Assembly: GCA_905221605.1 (NCBI GenBank)
Contig: CAJNDS010002305.1
Coordinates: 62,001 to 126,000, forward strand
Length of the DNA stretch: 64,000 bases
Reading direction: 5' to 3'
Origin: Symbiodinium natans
Lineage: Eukaryota; Sar; Dinophyceae; Suessiales; Symbiodiniaceae
Positions within the stretch are counted from its first letter, which is position 1. Every line of letters begins with the position of its first letter. The position numbers and the translations under genes are program-made. This document shows positions 48,769 to 59,066 of this stretch, in pieces. The notes below the pieces were generated by a model, which was given only the letters and a program-made list of their open reading frames with translations, was not told the DNA's origin and ran no database searches.

Positions 48769-49406
48769 GCGACATCCCCAGTGCCCGGCCAGATATCACC
48801 ATTCGACGACCTGAGTCGTCAAACTCTAAGCCTGAAGCCTCCTGAAAAATGGCATCAGGGTTCTGGATTCAAAAAAGGGGCCAAGGGAGTAAACAGCATA
48901 AAAATGAGCGGGACAGGGCACGAGAAACCCTAAGTCCTGAACCCTTCCCCCAACAAGCTAGCAAAACAAATGAGCCATAAGAAGTAAACAGCAAGGTACA
49001 AACAGCAAGAGAAGGGCCGAACCAAAAAGCACACTAAAATCACAAGCTGGACAGAACCAAAGGCCGGGGGGCCTGATTGAGGCTCTGCTTCGTGCTGGAT
49101 CGAAAGATCTTTGTCGGTTTGGCTCCGTGGATGAAGGCCGGATTCCCTGAAAGGAGTCTTTTGGCTGGAGTTTTGTGCAGTGCAGTTGGGGGGCCTGCGT
49201 TGTTCAGGAGTTGTTCTTTTTGCTTTTGGCTACGGGGCTTCGCAGGCCTAAGGCTTCTGCAGCCATCCGTCTTAGGAAGGTTTGGCGTGGAGGTGCTCGA
49301 GGTAGAGTGTCAGTGTGGCGCTTTGAATCTGTCTAGGACGGGGGTGAGATGCTTGCAAGGCCTTTGCCTGCTCTCCCAACATCAAGCCCGAAACTCCCAT
49401 AGCAAG

Positions 49407-49481
49407 GTGCCGCTGTACATGACGCTGGGACTGGCAGTCGCCTTTGCGCTGACCTTCTCGATCGTCGATGTCACCGGCTGA
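49407..49481 (+). CDS. last exon of a plus-strand gene, C-terminal membrane helix
   Basis: After CAAG the frame reads VPLYMTLGLAVAFALTFS then IVDVTG and TGA at 49479-49481. It is a typical hydrophobic C-terminal helix ending in a few polar residues. Upstream frame (49077-49400) is open but Cys/Leu-rich, and the preceding exons were not resolved. Confidence 0.45.
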   Translation: MPLYMTLGLAVAFALTFSIVDVTG

Positions 49482-49525
49482 GGGGGTGTAAGTTGATGTG
49501 AGTTGCTTCGGGCCGTAAGAATGCC

Positions 49526-50080
49526 ATGGCATGCCTAAATGCGCTGAAGATCAATTTTGGGGGTATCTGGCACACCGCTATGGGAGCATTGGTTTTAGGC
49601 ATGCTGGGGTCTACGGAGGGGGGCCGAAACACGTTGTTGTTTGCATGTTCGCTCCTCCGGAGCCTGGGCCGTTCCGAGCCCCCTCCCCCTCCCTCCCCGC
49701 GTTCCGACGCGTCTGCCCGGGAGAAGCAGTTCTCCAACGGAACGAGTGAGGTACTCCTTGCCTTGAGCCTAAATGGAGCCTGCGCCGTTCCTCTGCACCC
49801 GACACCGCCCCCCCCACCGGAAAGGCCCCTCTCTCAAAAAGTTGGGTGGAGACAGATGGCGGCGCTTACTTGCCGAGTGACGAAGCAAACACAGGCGCAA
49901 CAGAAATGCATGCACTTTTGCAAGGACATAATTAGTTGCCGATTTCTTTCACTGTGCATCCTAATCCTCGGAAAGGCCCAGAAAACTTGCAAAGGCAAAG
50001 TTCGCCCTTGCGAAGGTTTCTCTCGTCTTAAACATCGAGCGGCTTCGCTTGCCAATAGAGCGGCACGGCCCAGGTGCTGA
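49526..50080 (+). CDS. long open frame, doubtful
   Basis: 184 codons open with a hydrophobic start (INFGGIWHTAMGALVLGMLG) then Pro/Ser/Arg-rich sequence. Overlapping frames on both strands are open, and no family is recognised. Confidence 0.2.
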   Translation: MACLNALKINFGGIWHTAMGALVLGMLGSTEGGRNTLLFACSLLRSLGRSEPPPPPSPRSDASAREKQFSNGTSEVLLALSLNGACAVPLHPTPPPPPERPLSQKVGWRQMAALTCRVTKQTQAQQKCMHFCKDIISCRFLSLCILILGKAQKTCKGKVRPCEGFSRLKHRAASLANRAARPRC

Positions 50081-50099
50081 ATTACATTATTGGCTTCTT

Positions 50100-50272
50100 T
50101 CAGAACTCTGTGGCAAAGCTGCAGCCTTGGCTCTGCCCCAAACTCCAACCCTCAACCACCCCCATCTCTAGCCTGGCTTGTAGCTGCTCCACCCTTGCGG
50201 GAAGGTTCAGTTCAATTTCTGGTCTGGCGCAAGTTCCTCGTTCAGGACATAAGTACTCAGACACCATCAAAC
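50100..50272 (-). CDS. probable last exon of a minus-strand gene
   Basis: After a CAG acceptor the frame reads VSEYLCPERGTCARPEIELN, then PARVEQLQARLEMGVVEGWS and GQSQGCSFATEF, stop at 50100-50102. The balanced composition with a short coiled-coil segment suggests real coding sequence. No family recognised. Confidence 0.4.
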
Positions 50273-50348
50273 ACTGCAAGAGAGAAAGCCTGCAAAATGT
50301 TGCCGGGATTCTGGGGCAGAATGGCTCCCTCCAAGCCGGGTTCAGGGT

Positions 50349-50930
50349 TTAGGGTTGCAGTTCGGTCGTTGCCGTGGCGATTTCAGCGAAAGGCCCGTGG
50401 TCGAGAGTTCGCAGCAGGCTCGGCTCTGCTTGCACGGCTTCATCTGAGGGGGGCTGGAACCGATGGAACCCGCTTCGAACACAGACTGCCCTGCATACGC
50501 ATACCGCCCTCGGGGTCCCAGCGCACGACTTCCGGTTGAACCATCTTTCTCTTTCTGCTTGGTTGCTGAAAGCGCCCAGTAGGATGGCGTATAGATTGCA
50601 AGTCAAAGAGAGGACAGTTGCTGCCGTCACAGCAATCAGATGCCGAGGCCTTGAGGCTAAGATTTCTGTTGTAAGATTTAGGCTGTTTTGTGGTGGGTAC
50701 TTGAGGGCTTGGGGTTTCAGATGTTGCGTGCAGGTGTTCTTAGTTCTCATCGTCTCTCTGGCCACGCACTCAGGCAACAGTATATGGTTGAGACAGAAAA
50801 AGGGACAAAACTGGAATCCAAACGACTTTGGTCCATCATAGTCGTCGGGACCGTGCCCCGACTCCAAACCTGCACCATCCCCGTCGCGACTGACAGCCAA
50901 CGAAAGCCACGGACGCGGAACAGGAAACAT
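50349..50930 (-). CDS. hypothetical open frame, possible membrane segment
   Basis: 193 codons, minus strand, with a hydrophobic stretch (IAVTAATVLSLTCNLYAILL) and a C-terminal part EPSLLRTLDHGPFAEIATAT. The stop TAA comes from a single CCCTAAA unit at 50346. Same strand as the probable exon at 50.1-50.3 kb. The plus strand is also open (50374-50841). Confidence 0.35.
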   Translation of the reverse strand: MFPVPRPWLSLAVSRDGDGAGLESGHGPDDYDGPKSFGFQFCPFFCLNHILLPECVARETMRTKNTCTQHLKPQALKYPPQNSLNLTTEILASRPRHLIAVTAATVLSLTCNLYAILLGAFSNQAERERWFNRKSCAGTPRAVCVCRAVCVRSGFHRFQPPSDEAVQAEPSLLRTLDHGPFAEIATATTELQP

Positions 50931-51057
50931 GCAAAAGGATTCCTAAAGGAGCAACGATACACGGCAAGCCTTTCCCCACAACTTGTAATCCTAAAGTGGC
51001 AAAGGCCTAGACATAGAAGGGACCCTGAGCCGCTACTGTAGCCATTGCGGGCCCTAT

Positions 51058-51078
51058 ACATACATATATATATATATG

Positions 51079-51115
<37 letters not shown>

Positions 51116-51138
51116 CATACATATATATATATATATAG
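51058..51138. repeat. (AT)n microsatellite with TACATA interruptions
   Basis: Alternating AT dinucleotides over about 80 bases. Tyr-Ile frames across it are artefacts. Confidence 0.95.
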
Positions 51139-51224
51139 GTAGATACCCTTTCAGGGATTACATAGGGTACCTCATTCCCCCCCCCCATTTCCCTGCGAGC
51201 CAACCGTCAGCTCAAGCTGCTTCG

Positions 51225-53541
51225 ATGCCGGTGGGGCCGAGCCCCGAGGCCATGGGAGTGGTGTTCGGCTTTACGTTCGGCTTGCTCGACGTAGAGGACG
51301 AGGAGGCCCACCTTAAGGGGGTTTAGGGTTTAGGGTTGAGGGTTGAGGGTTTAGGGTTCAGGGTTTAGGGTTCAGAGTTTAGGTAGGGTTTAGGGCTTAG
51401 GGTTTAGGGTTTGGGCTGCTGCTTAGACTTTAGATGACTTTAGCAATTGATGATGCAGTTTGCCACTGCTTCGCGCGTCTGGTTTTGGACTTGTGCGGCA
51501 AGGGCTCGCTGGTTGTAGGAACGTTGAGACAATGCCGGGGCTGGGCTCAATGATGTCGAAGGGGGGGTAGGAATGGGTACGTTTCATCGCCGCTGCCAGG
51601 CAGGATTGGTGGCAGCAAAGATCAGAGTAATGATCTTGAGTTTATGGCTGCGAGAGAACTCTACGACATCTCTGAACTCTGCAACACACGGACGCTCCAC
51701 GACTTGTCGATTTGGACTCCCGAGTTGGCTCTTGGAGGAGTGTGTGGCCTACCAGTCCCGAGCCGCAGGATTTGGGGCTTTTTTCGGTGCCCCACCCTCG
51801 GTGTGGGGTTGTTAGATGTCAAGCGAAGCTCCTCTGCTCTCCCGGTCTGCTTCCCCCGCCCATCTCCCGAATCCCCAACTCCAGAGTCTCCCCCGAGGAA
51901 CCCCGGGGAGCGTCCACCCCCAGAGTATCCTCCACAAAATGCCTGGAGCGCCCAACCCCACGAAAACCCAACCCCAGAGTACCTTCAGAGAATCAGCTTT
52001 GAGTACGTCGACCTCAATCCGCCCCCCATCCAAAAGATCCGGCAAGGTCTACCACATGCGTGTGGCTCTGATGCGGGAGGACGCAGCGTCCAGATACTTC
52101 CTTATGCTTGAACAAGGTCATGGTTCCTGTGTTTTTAGTCTTCGCAAAATGCAGATTTTCAGGTCGCGCTAAATCCACAAGCAAGAGCGCGTATAAAAGC
52201 GCAGACGGGGAAGGTGCCCGAAACACCACAGGCTAAACCCAACTGCGTTTTCGTCTAGATCTTATGTTCATTTTTTGGAGAAAACAACTTTGGAGGAAAA
52301 CTCGCACCCCAACTCAACTACCGAATGCCGAGTCAGGGGCAGGAGCTTATAGGGCCAGAGTGGCAGTCCTGCGGCCGGAGGGGCCAAGGCCAACGCCTTT
52401 CAAAGTCACCGGGACTGCAAGTTCGTGGAAGTGTGAAGAATCCCGGACTCGAGGCTTTGGCGCTTCGGGAAGGGAGCTTAGGTTTGCAGGGTGTAGGGGC
52501 CCAAGGCAAAGCTTCTTTTTCAAACGGTTCAGGTGGCCTGGGGCCTTCTGGCCTTCGTCCACATGTACGCCTTCATGGTGCGAAGCATGGATGCTCTGTG
52601 GATGCTCTGTGGATGCTCTGGGCATTCGCATAAATTCGTAACATTGAGGGGAAATGCATTAAGACGCAGGGCCGCGTACAGCTGCCGACACCTTGAACTA
52701 GAGCATGATCTTACGCGGCGACGCGCAGTGACAAGTCTTTTTCAACAGCACCAAGCATACCCAGGCCTTTTGGGGTCAGGATAGGGTAGTCCACCAGAGG
52801 AGCACTACTGCTATCCCATGGGCATCGTGCCGCGCCCCGAGCTGATGCTGGCACCCTCGGCAGTCGTTATCTCATCCAAGTCCCGAATTGTGACGGGCGT
52901 CCTTGGCTAAGAAGAGCACGGGGAGGCCATACCACAAGTTTCTTTGGTTTCAACCGCGGTTCTAAGTACCTTGGACGCAGCCTTAGATGACTTTCTCTCG
53001 CCCCTCCTTCACCCAGCGCTGAGATTGGGAGCTGTGTCCGGATTCGGCAACGAATACTACCGGCAGAAGGACGTGCTTGGTTTCCGTGGTCAGGGCTGAC
53101 GGTGGATGTAAGAAGTTCTCAGGCTTCGGGTCTTATGAGTCTTACAACATTCCCAGTATGCTGAGGTGGCTTGTAGCAGGCCCTGGGGAGCTAAAGCCAA
53201 CACCTCATGGCCCTGCAAAGAGCAAGACGATGAGAACGACGCCACGTGTACTCATGGAGGGACGGAAGGTTTCGGCTTCAGGGTAAGCAAAAGTATGTGG
53301 TACCGGTGCCTTTACGCAGCTTAACCTGAACTCTGGCATCTTAGCGGTGGGACCGCTCCCACGGCTTGAACATGCTTGAACTTCTCGCAGGACGACTATG
53401 CAGGCTACCAGGCCTGACCTCCCTTCTGTTGTTCGCCTCCTCTGCGGTGCTGCGATTTTGGTTTTTGGGTTTGTGGATGGGGCATTCGCCCAGAAGAAGT
53501 GGGCCATGGAGTGCAAGTGGAGCTTTCTGGCGGCCCGCTAA
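51225..53541 (+). CDS. predicted multi-exon membrane-protein gene, unidentified
   Basis: An ATG at 51225 begins MPVGPSPEAMGVVFGFTFGL then LDVEDEEAHLK and enters a TTTAGGG array with a stop; GA donors (for example after VE) lie just before it. Later plus-strand exons read EHYCYPMG (from 52800 after AG) and LGAVSGFGNEYYRQKD (53023-53072, ending at GTGCTT). A small DDYAGYQ exon is bounded by AG and a GC donor (about 53390-53410). A last piece DLPSVVRLLCGAAILVFGFV ends KWAMECKWSFLAAR and stops at 53539-53541. The MGVVFGF..DVEDE start with a downstream YCYP..GAV.G..NEY stretch suggests one small polytopic membrane protein. I do not recognise a named family, and intermediate exons (possibly near 51.7 kb) are unresolved. 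Confidence 0.45.
51318..51412. repeat. TTTAGGG array, probably intronic
   Basis: About 12 heptamers with TTGAGGG and TTCAGGG variants and one short unit, immediately after the first exon of the gene starting at 51225. Confidence 0.92.
51644..52170 (+). other. Pro/Ser-rich open frames, coding status unclear
   Basis: All three plus frames are partly open over 51.64-52.17 kb, and the longest has a Pro-Glu-Ser-Pro repeat character. It may be intronic low-complexity sequence of the surrounding gene or may contain one of its exons (a piece ECVAYQSRAAGFGAFFGA is a candidate near 51740-51795). Confidence 0.25.
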
Positions 53542-53689
53542 TGAAATGTGGTTCGATTCAATTGTTGCCTTGACCCTAAGCAAGTCCTGGTTTAGGAGAC
53601 GACAATGTAAGAGATGGAGCGGGACGGAGAGGGAGAGGTGGAGGGGGTGAGCGTGGCCAACCTGCGCCGGGGAGGGGTGACCCTTCCCG

Positions 53690-53905
53690 AACCCCACAAA
53701 GAAAGAAGGAAAGACATAAAAGAATGAAAGGAGCAAAAAAGGAAATACGCAAGGAAGGAAGGAATGAATGAAGGAAGGAAAACAAAACACAGAAAGACAG
53801 AAAGAAAGAAAAAAGAAACAATCTAAAAAAGAAAGAAAAAGCGAGCGAAAGAAAGAAATCAAGAAACACATAATAAAACAAGGGAAAACATGGAAAGAAA
53901 GGGAG
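53690..53905. repeat. (GAAA)n/(GGAA)n purine tract
   Basis: Imperfect GAAAGAAAG tetranucleotide sequence. Its complement gives Phe/Ser/Leu-rich frames that are not genes. Confidence 0.9.
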
Positions 53906-53967
53906 AGTGCATTGAGCGTGCTCTGGAGAGCTTGGACTCGGTCGGGCTCTGGGCTGTGCGGAAAGGT

Positions 53968-54070
53968 TCGGCTCTGCTTTGCTTTTATGCATTGCTTTTT
54001 ATACATTGCTTCTATGCCTCGCTTTAATGCTTTGCTTTTACGCTTTGCTTTCATGCTTTGCTTGCTGCTT
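53968..54070. repeat. short tandem repeat, CTTTGCTTTTATG type
   Basis: Seven to eight degenerate 11-14 base units of GCTTTGCTTTTATGC, directly after the purine tract. Confidence 0.75.
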
Positions 54071-54397
54071 GGGGTTCACTTTTGCTTGATTGGCTTCGCT
54101 GGCTTGCTTGGAGAGCTTGGGATGTTTGGTACACTGCCCCCAGGCAGCCCGGGAAAACGACTCTTGCTGTTCCAAAGACCCTCTGTGAACATGATGGCTC
54201 AAGCAATGTTTTGCTGAGAGCAGTCGAATGAGTTGTAGAGTTTCAGACCCTTTGCCCACAAACATCTGCTGCAAAGACGTAACGCCTGTAAAGCCTGTCA
54301 TGCCAGCTTCTTTTTCACTGCAGGGACTTGCGCAGACGGAGTTCGACGAAGATATCTAGCGAAGCCAGCACTTGCCTGAGCTGAAGTCGTAGGGATC

Positions 54398-54432
54398 TCC
54401 CCTAAACCTTAAACCCTAAACCCTAAACCCTC
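54398..54432. repeat. short CCCTAAA array
   Basis: Four to five heptamers. A minus-strand piece EIRPDSRAGFTFE runs into its right edge. Confidence 0.85.
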
Positions 54433-54433
54433 G

Positions 54434-54480
54434 AAGGTAAAGCCGGCTCGGCTGTCAGGGCGAATTTCCTCTGTGGGACT
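54434..54480 (-). CDS. possible small exon abutting a telomere-type array
   Basis: Minus-strand piece EIRPDSRAGFTFE after an AG acceptor, with a donor-like GG at the array border. Very short; listed because it fits the array-next-to-exon pattern. Confidence 0.25.
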
Positions 54481-54774
54481 CTGGGGATGGGGTAAGGCCT
54501 TCTTTGCTCATCATGGCTTCTTCATAGGGTGCCGGTCTTTAGATGTGGGTACGTTTCAAGTCTTTCGTTCCCATGATGGCTCCCGGTTTCTTGGCCGCTT
54601 GGATGGCTGGGTCACTTCGCTCCCTCGGAAAGATAAGGATTGAAAGTCGAGAGAGCTTAGGGTTGAGCTTCAACAATCTGACAGAGCAGCTTTGTTGGAG
54701 TCTTGGTGTTACGCATTAAGCTAGAAACATGCTCCTTGTCTGTGGCACCATGACAAGCAGTAAACGGCATCTTA

Positions 54775-54900
54775 GTTTCCTATTCCCCGAAGTTTCCTTC
54801 GGAGACGCTCGCGAAGCCAACTCCTCAAATGCAAAATCCCAAGCTCGAAGCAACCTCCCTCGTGCCAAGCAAGGACCCGCATGCCGCAGCGTGCGGAGAA
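54775..54900 (+). CDS. possible C-terminal exon, hypothetical
   Basis: Plus frame FPEVSFGDAREANSSNAKSQ, then ARSNLPRAKQGPACRSVRRS, stop. An overlapping plus frame is also open. Confidence 0.25.
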
Positions 54901-55357
54901 GTTAGTGAACCGTGTGCAGGGGTTGCTCGAAAGACCGGGAGTATGCACACCAGGGTTCGCGGATATCTTCGGTTTGATATGCTGAATGGACACAGGCACA
55001 AATATTGGACAAGGAGGGGGCGTGATTGTAACGTCTCAGGGCTTGAAAACCTTGAAAATAGGTGGAGCCCTAACCTGAAATTGTTGAAGCCCTCAGTCCT
55101 TGTGCTTGTTTAATGAGCTAAGAAGCACTCCCCATGCAGAGAGAGGGTTTGGAGCTGCTGTGTACTCTTGATCTGTTTAGTCGTCACAAGGGCAATACAG
55201 TTGTATCTCTATACTTGTGTGGCTTGTGGGAATGAAGTGATGCGGCGGCTATCGAGGCCCAGATTCCATCTTGAATCTCATACAGCCCGGCCTGACTCTT
55301 GTAGGGTCTAATGTGCAACGGCTACTCGCAACGGTGAAGATTCCACAGGTTTGTACA

Positions 55358-55702
55358 TCAGACCCAGGGTCTAACTTGCAATCTTAGTTCGGAGGAGACC
55401 TTTATACACCTGAGGGTTGCGTTGGGCATCGTGGAATTTGGTGGTTGGGGATCTTGACGTGCTCTTGGGGTGCACAGAGACTGAAAGCTCTTCATAACCT
55501 CACACACTCTGGAATCCTCCAAAACCGTCCGGACCCGGACCACCTTGCAGTAACTAGCGTAGCTAGTATGATTGTAAGCATCGACTTTGGACCACGTTGC
55601 GCCACCTGTTGCCTGTCTTGCCCCGTGATGCAAGCAGATAACGATGTTCCATGGTCGAGCGAATGTTTGAGAACCGCTGGGTTTCGCAGCATTTGCTTCC
55701 AC
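55358..55702 (-). CDS. hypothetical open frame
   Basis: Minus frame with protein-like sequence (YCKVVRVRTVLEDSRVCEVM, then KSFQSLCTPRARQDPQPPNS). A plus frame (55445-55747) competes. No family recognised. Confidence 0.3.
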   Translation of the reverse strand: MEANAAKPSGSQTFARPWNIVICLHHGARQATGGATWSKVDAYNHTSYASYCKVVRVRTVLEDSRVCEVMKSFQSLCTPRARQDPQPPNSTMPNATLRCIKVSSELRLQVRPWV

Positions 55703-55749
55703 AATAGAAATTGGCTGGAACGCCTTGAGCCCAATCCAAAATCCTAACC

Positions 55750-56600
55750 TTAGATGCTACATGCACCGAACTCCTAAATTAAACCCAAGCACCTTGCGCG
55801 TAGCCTGTGTCCGTAAATGGCAGTGGTATCGCATTCAATGTCGCTTTGCTGCTATGCAAGTGATGGCCCCCTCTCACTTGCTTCGCACTGCCCGTCCAAG
55901 ATGTAGCCACACCGATGCTCCTTACACATTACTTTTGGTTGGCCTTAGCCATGTGCGCTGAGCCATGGATGTACCCTGCAGTGACTTGTCTGCACGGATC
56001 ACTGGTGCTGCTCATGGATCAGGTCCATGAGGGTTCTAAGGCTTAGGGTTGAGCGTTCAGGCGTATTTCCCCAGACCTGCAGTGAGTGGATATGAGTAGA
56101 CAGCAGTAGGTCGCCTCGCGTGATGGTTTTGCGTGCAGTGTTTGGATGGTCCCTTGTATGCTTGAGGGCTCTAGAGGGTGTCACTCTTTCACCATCTGTA
56201 GGTCGAGGGCTCTTCCAGGGCTCCTTCATTCCTGGAATGAGAGCAAAGTAAGCAGCTTACATGCATGCGCACTCGAAAAACCTGCACCCTGACAGCAACT
56301 GCCATCAACACCCAAGCCCCCGGTACTTTTCTTCTCCGTGAGTTAGGTGTTCAGCCTTGGGACGCAGGCGTTAGGCACTTTGTCGGGCATGAACTCTCTG
56401 CAGGTGCACACCCGTGAATTGACGAGGTCTGTCGGTCACCTTATGTCTCTGTGCTCTAACCCCCACCCAACCTCCAAGTGTGCTGAGTAGGAACTAAACC
56501 CCTGAACGGGTAGAAGTCGATTCAGAATCCGCAGGCCCTTGATGGCTGCGGCTAGGGAGGCGCTGACGGGCGTGTCGGGTTTTCTTCACAGCACGTGAGA
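55750..56600. other. no convincing gene
   Basis: Short frames on both strands only. No repeats or RNA genes noticed. Confidence 0.35.
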
Positions 56601-56607
56601 TTCAATC

Positions 56608-56912
56608 CTAGCCGAAGTTAAGAACTTCACGCCTACATGATACGTTCGGGGCGGTTTGCGGGGGGGCTGCTTTGGCAGTGCGCAAGGGCATCAGATCAGA
56701 AAGCGACGCTGGTTCATCATCTTGGCCCGAGCCAAGCGCTCTGAGAGCTTCCAGCTCCTGATCGGTGTCACTTGCAAAGCCTCGGTTTCAAGAACGTCGC
56801 CCCCGAGAATCCCCCATCTCACACGATGCCAGTAGCTAGAAGCAACAGCATGGCAATAGCAGCCCGAATCCGCGAGTTGGAAGACTCGTTGGCGGTGGCT
56901 CTTCGGTCCTCC
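56608..56912 (-). CDS. small single-pass membrane protein, last two exons
   Basis: The last exon (56757-56608, 150 bases) starts after CAG and reads ELEALRALGSGQDDEPASLS, then DLMPLRTAKAAPPQTAPN, stop TAG. The preceding piece (about 56912-56824) reads ATANESSNSRIRAAIAMLLL then LATGIV, a membrane helix, and reaches GTGTGAG at its end. The type is a membrane-anchored protein with an acidic tail. No family recognised. The plus strand is open across part of this, but its frame looks less natural. Confidence 0.45.
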
Positions 56913-57299
56913 GCCATCGAATGGGCATTGCACCCAGACTGCTCAGGCTTGAGGTTGACAGATGCTGATATCCCGAGTCATACATATCCGTCCATCCATA
57001 TTCATCCGCAGGACGTAGCCCGTGACCGTGGCATTTACATTCTTTAGATCTTTTGCTTTAGGTGCAGTAAGCCAAGAATCGAATGAAGCCTGAACCCTAG
57101 ACTCTTTTTACCCTCTCAGTCTCTGAGACCCGAAAGCATGCCTACTGAGGCCGTCAACGTACAGATCTGCGACTTGATCAAGGTGTGCTCTTGCATTTGA
57201 GACTGTCAGGTTTTGGACTTTAGGTTTAGGGCTGACATGTCGGAGTGTCAAAGCTTGCTCCGGGACATATTGACGATCGCAGTTTGAGGCTTCTTGGGT

Positions 57300-57792
57300 T
57301 TAGGGTCCGTTGTGGGTGCACATGCCGTAGCAAGAGTTTACGCTTCGAGATGGCAAAGCTCGTCGGATTGAGATCAAGAGACGCAAGAGTGTGTACAGTG
57401 CATTATCTGTCCAAGATAAGGACCTCAATGCAGTTGCATTCGTTGTAACTGCCCTGTCGCTCACAATACAAGCCCAGGTCAACTGCTGGTTTCGCCCAAG
57501 CCTGAAATTCAAAGTTGTAAAGGCCCAAAGCCTGGCAATCAATCGTAGCGCCGTTTCAACTCTGACTTCCAGGACTTCTGCAACCCGAGGCCTTATCAAC
57601 ATTTTTTCACGCCAAATCCTTGCTTCTATTAAAAGTCAGTTCTCAAATGCCAACAGTCGCTTAGATGCGCTCTCACATCCTACACAGGTTCCCAATAGAG
57701 AATCTTTCGATCCTCGAGCTCACCACTTTCTCAACAGCTTTCTTGACCAGCAGCCTCGAGCTCACCACTACCCCCCTAGTCTTTTTTTTTGA
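57300..57792 (+). CDS. hypothetical open frame
   Basis: Plus frame 57391-57792 (INRSAVSTLTSRTSATRGLI, ILASIKSQFSNANSRLDALS). A minus frame (57300-57602) is also open. Strand undecided. Confidence 0.25.
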
Positions 57793-57841
57793 GCAGTATC
57801 TTGAGAAGCCTCCTGGTCCTGCGCCCGCAAACAGCTCCTAG

Positions 57842-57907
57842 GAGAATCGCCACCTCGCCCCTCTGGCGCTGGCCCGCATCGAGGAACGCCTCCGCAGGGC
57901 CGCTTAG
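57842..57907 (+). CDS. probable last exon of a plus-strand gene
   Basis: After a TAG acceptor: ENRHLAPLALARIEERLRRA, then A and stop TAG at 57905-57907, ten bases before a TTTAGGG array. The same frame upstream (57794-57839) reads QYLEKPPGPAPANSS and then the TAG, so an intron or alternative end is needed. The helical charged sequence looks genuinely coding. Confidence 0.4.
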   Translation, partial: ENRHLAPLALARIEERLRRAA

Positions 57908-57916
57908 GTACTTGGG

Positions 57917-57969
57917 GGGTTTAGGGTTTAGGGTTTGGGGTTTAGGGTTTAGGGTTTAGGGTTTAGGGA
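57917..57969. repeat. TTTAGGG array
   Basis: Seven heptamers including TTTGGGG, ten bases after a probable stop codon. Confidence 0.92.
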
Positions 57970-58189
57970 CTTACAATCAGTTCTTGTTCAGGTATTAGTT
58001 GTTTGGGGGGGGGGAGAAGGTGGGAAAGTAGGGGGGAGGAGGGAGGGGTTGCGGGAAGGGACGGCGCTGGGAAAGACTGGTCGTAGGGAATTGTCGCTTT
58101 TGGGTGCACAGGGTTGATGGCTTCAGGTTTCTACTTCTCTCCACATCATCATGTGGGTTTTTTTGTTTTTAACGGCCTCCCGCCTGCCT

Positions 58190-58425
58190 ACCACCGCACG
58201 CACCCACATGCAGCCACACGCACCCACACGCTCCACACACACCCACATGCCACCCACACCCACGTGCACCCACGCCTACACCCACCCACACCCACACACA
58301 TTTGCCCTCCCCCCCCCCACCCGCACACACACAGTCAGTGACACGGTGGACACGCCCATGCCCCCATGCCCCCACACACCTGCGCACGCGACTACACCCG
58401 CACGCACGTCCGCACGCCACATCTA
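58190..58425. repeat. (CACCCA)n/CACACG-rich tract
   Basis: Imperfect ACCCACACG and CCACACACAC sequence over 230 bases. Thr/His/Pro frames here are repeat artefacts. Confidence 0.85.
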
Positions 58426-58532
58426 ATGTCAAACGGACGTCTGAGGCAAAGAGACCCCATCGACTGTGCATCTGGCGCTGAGCCTCCTGGAGGCTCAGCG
58501 CATCTGAACGCCCCAATGCTCACAAGCTCCAC

Positions 58533-58880
58533 ATGCTCCACATGCTCCAGATGCTAGATCTCTACGGTGCATCACGAGACCCCCGAAGCCTGAATTTGGT
58601 GAGCCAACGTCATGTTTCCAGGCTTTCTGCGTCTTTCGAAGAGCTTGGTCGTCGGGGCAGTGGTCGTACTTTGAGTTCAACAAAGCAACATGGAGCAACC
58701 ACAGCAGTTGCAAGATCTTTTGTGGAGGGTCTAGGACTCGTTCTGTGGAACTTTTGCTTTAAAGGCTTGCCGTCATACGGTTTGTGGGGGTCGGGGGGCG
58801 CGGTGGGGGAAGGATACCCAGGACCACATATCGAACGAATGCACCGACTTGGTCGCCGATGGTCCCAAGCCCCAACGCCG
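58533..58880 (+). CDS. hypothetical open frame
   Basis: Plus frame with SRDPRSLNLVSQRHVSRLSA, then SFEELGRRGSGRTLSSTKQH, ending as Arg/Pro-rich sequence in the following array. Moderate coding character, no family recognised. Confidence 0.25.
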
Positions 58881-58887
58881 CAGCGCG

Positions 58888-59064
58888 TCCGAAACCCTAG
58901 ACTCCTAGACCCTAGACTCCTAGACCCTAGACCCTAGACCCTGAACCCTAAACCCTAAACCCTAAACCCTAAACCCTAAACACTAAACCCTAAACCCTAA
59001 ACCCTAAACCCTAAATCTTAAACCCTAAACCCTAAACCCTAAACCCTAAACCCTAAACCCTAAC
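58888..59064. repeat. CCCTAAA array with CCCTAGA variants
   Basis: About 25 heptamers; the left end uses CTAGACCC and CTAGACTC units. A plus-strand exon begins immediately after its right end (CCCTAACAG then ATG). Confidence 0.95.
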
Positions 59065-59066
59065 AG

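Noticed and set aside
49526-50080. 184-codon single-exon protein
   Set aside because: Overlapping frames on both strands are open, composition is Pro/Ser/Cys-skewed, and single-exon genes are atypical here. Kept only as a low-confidence feature.
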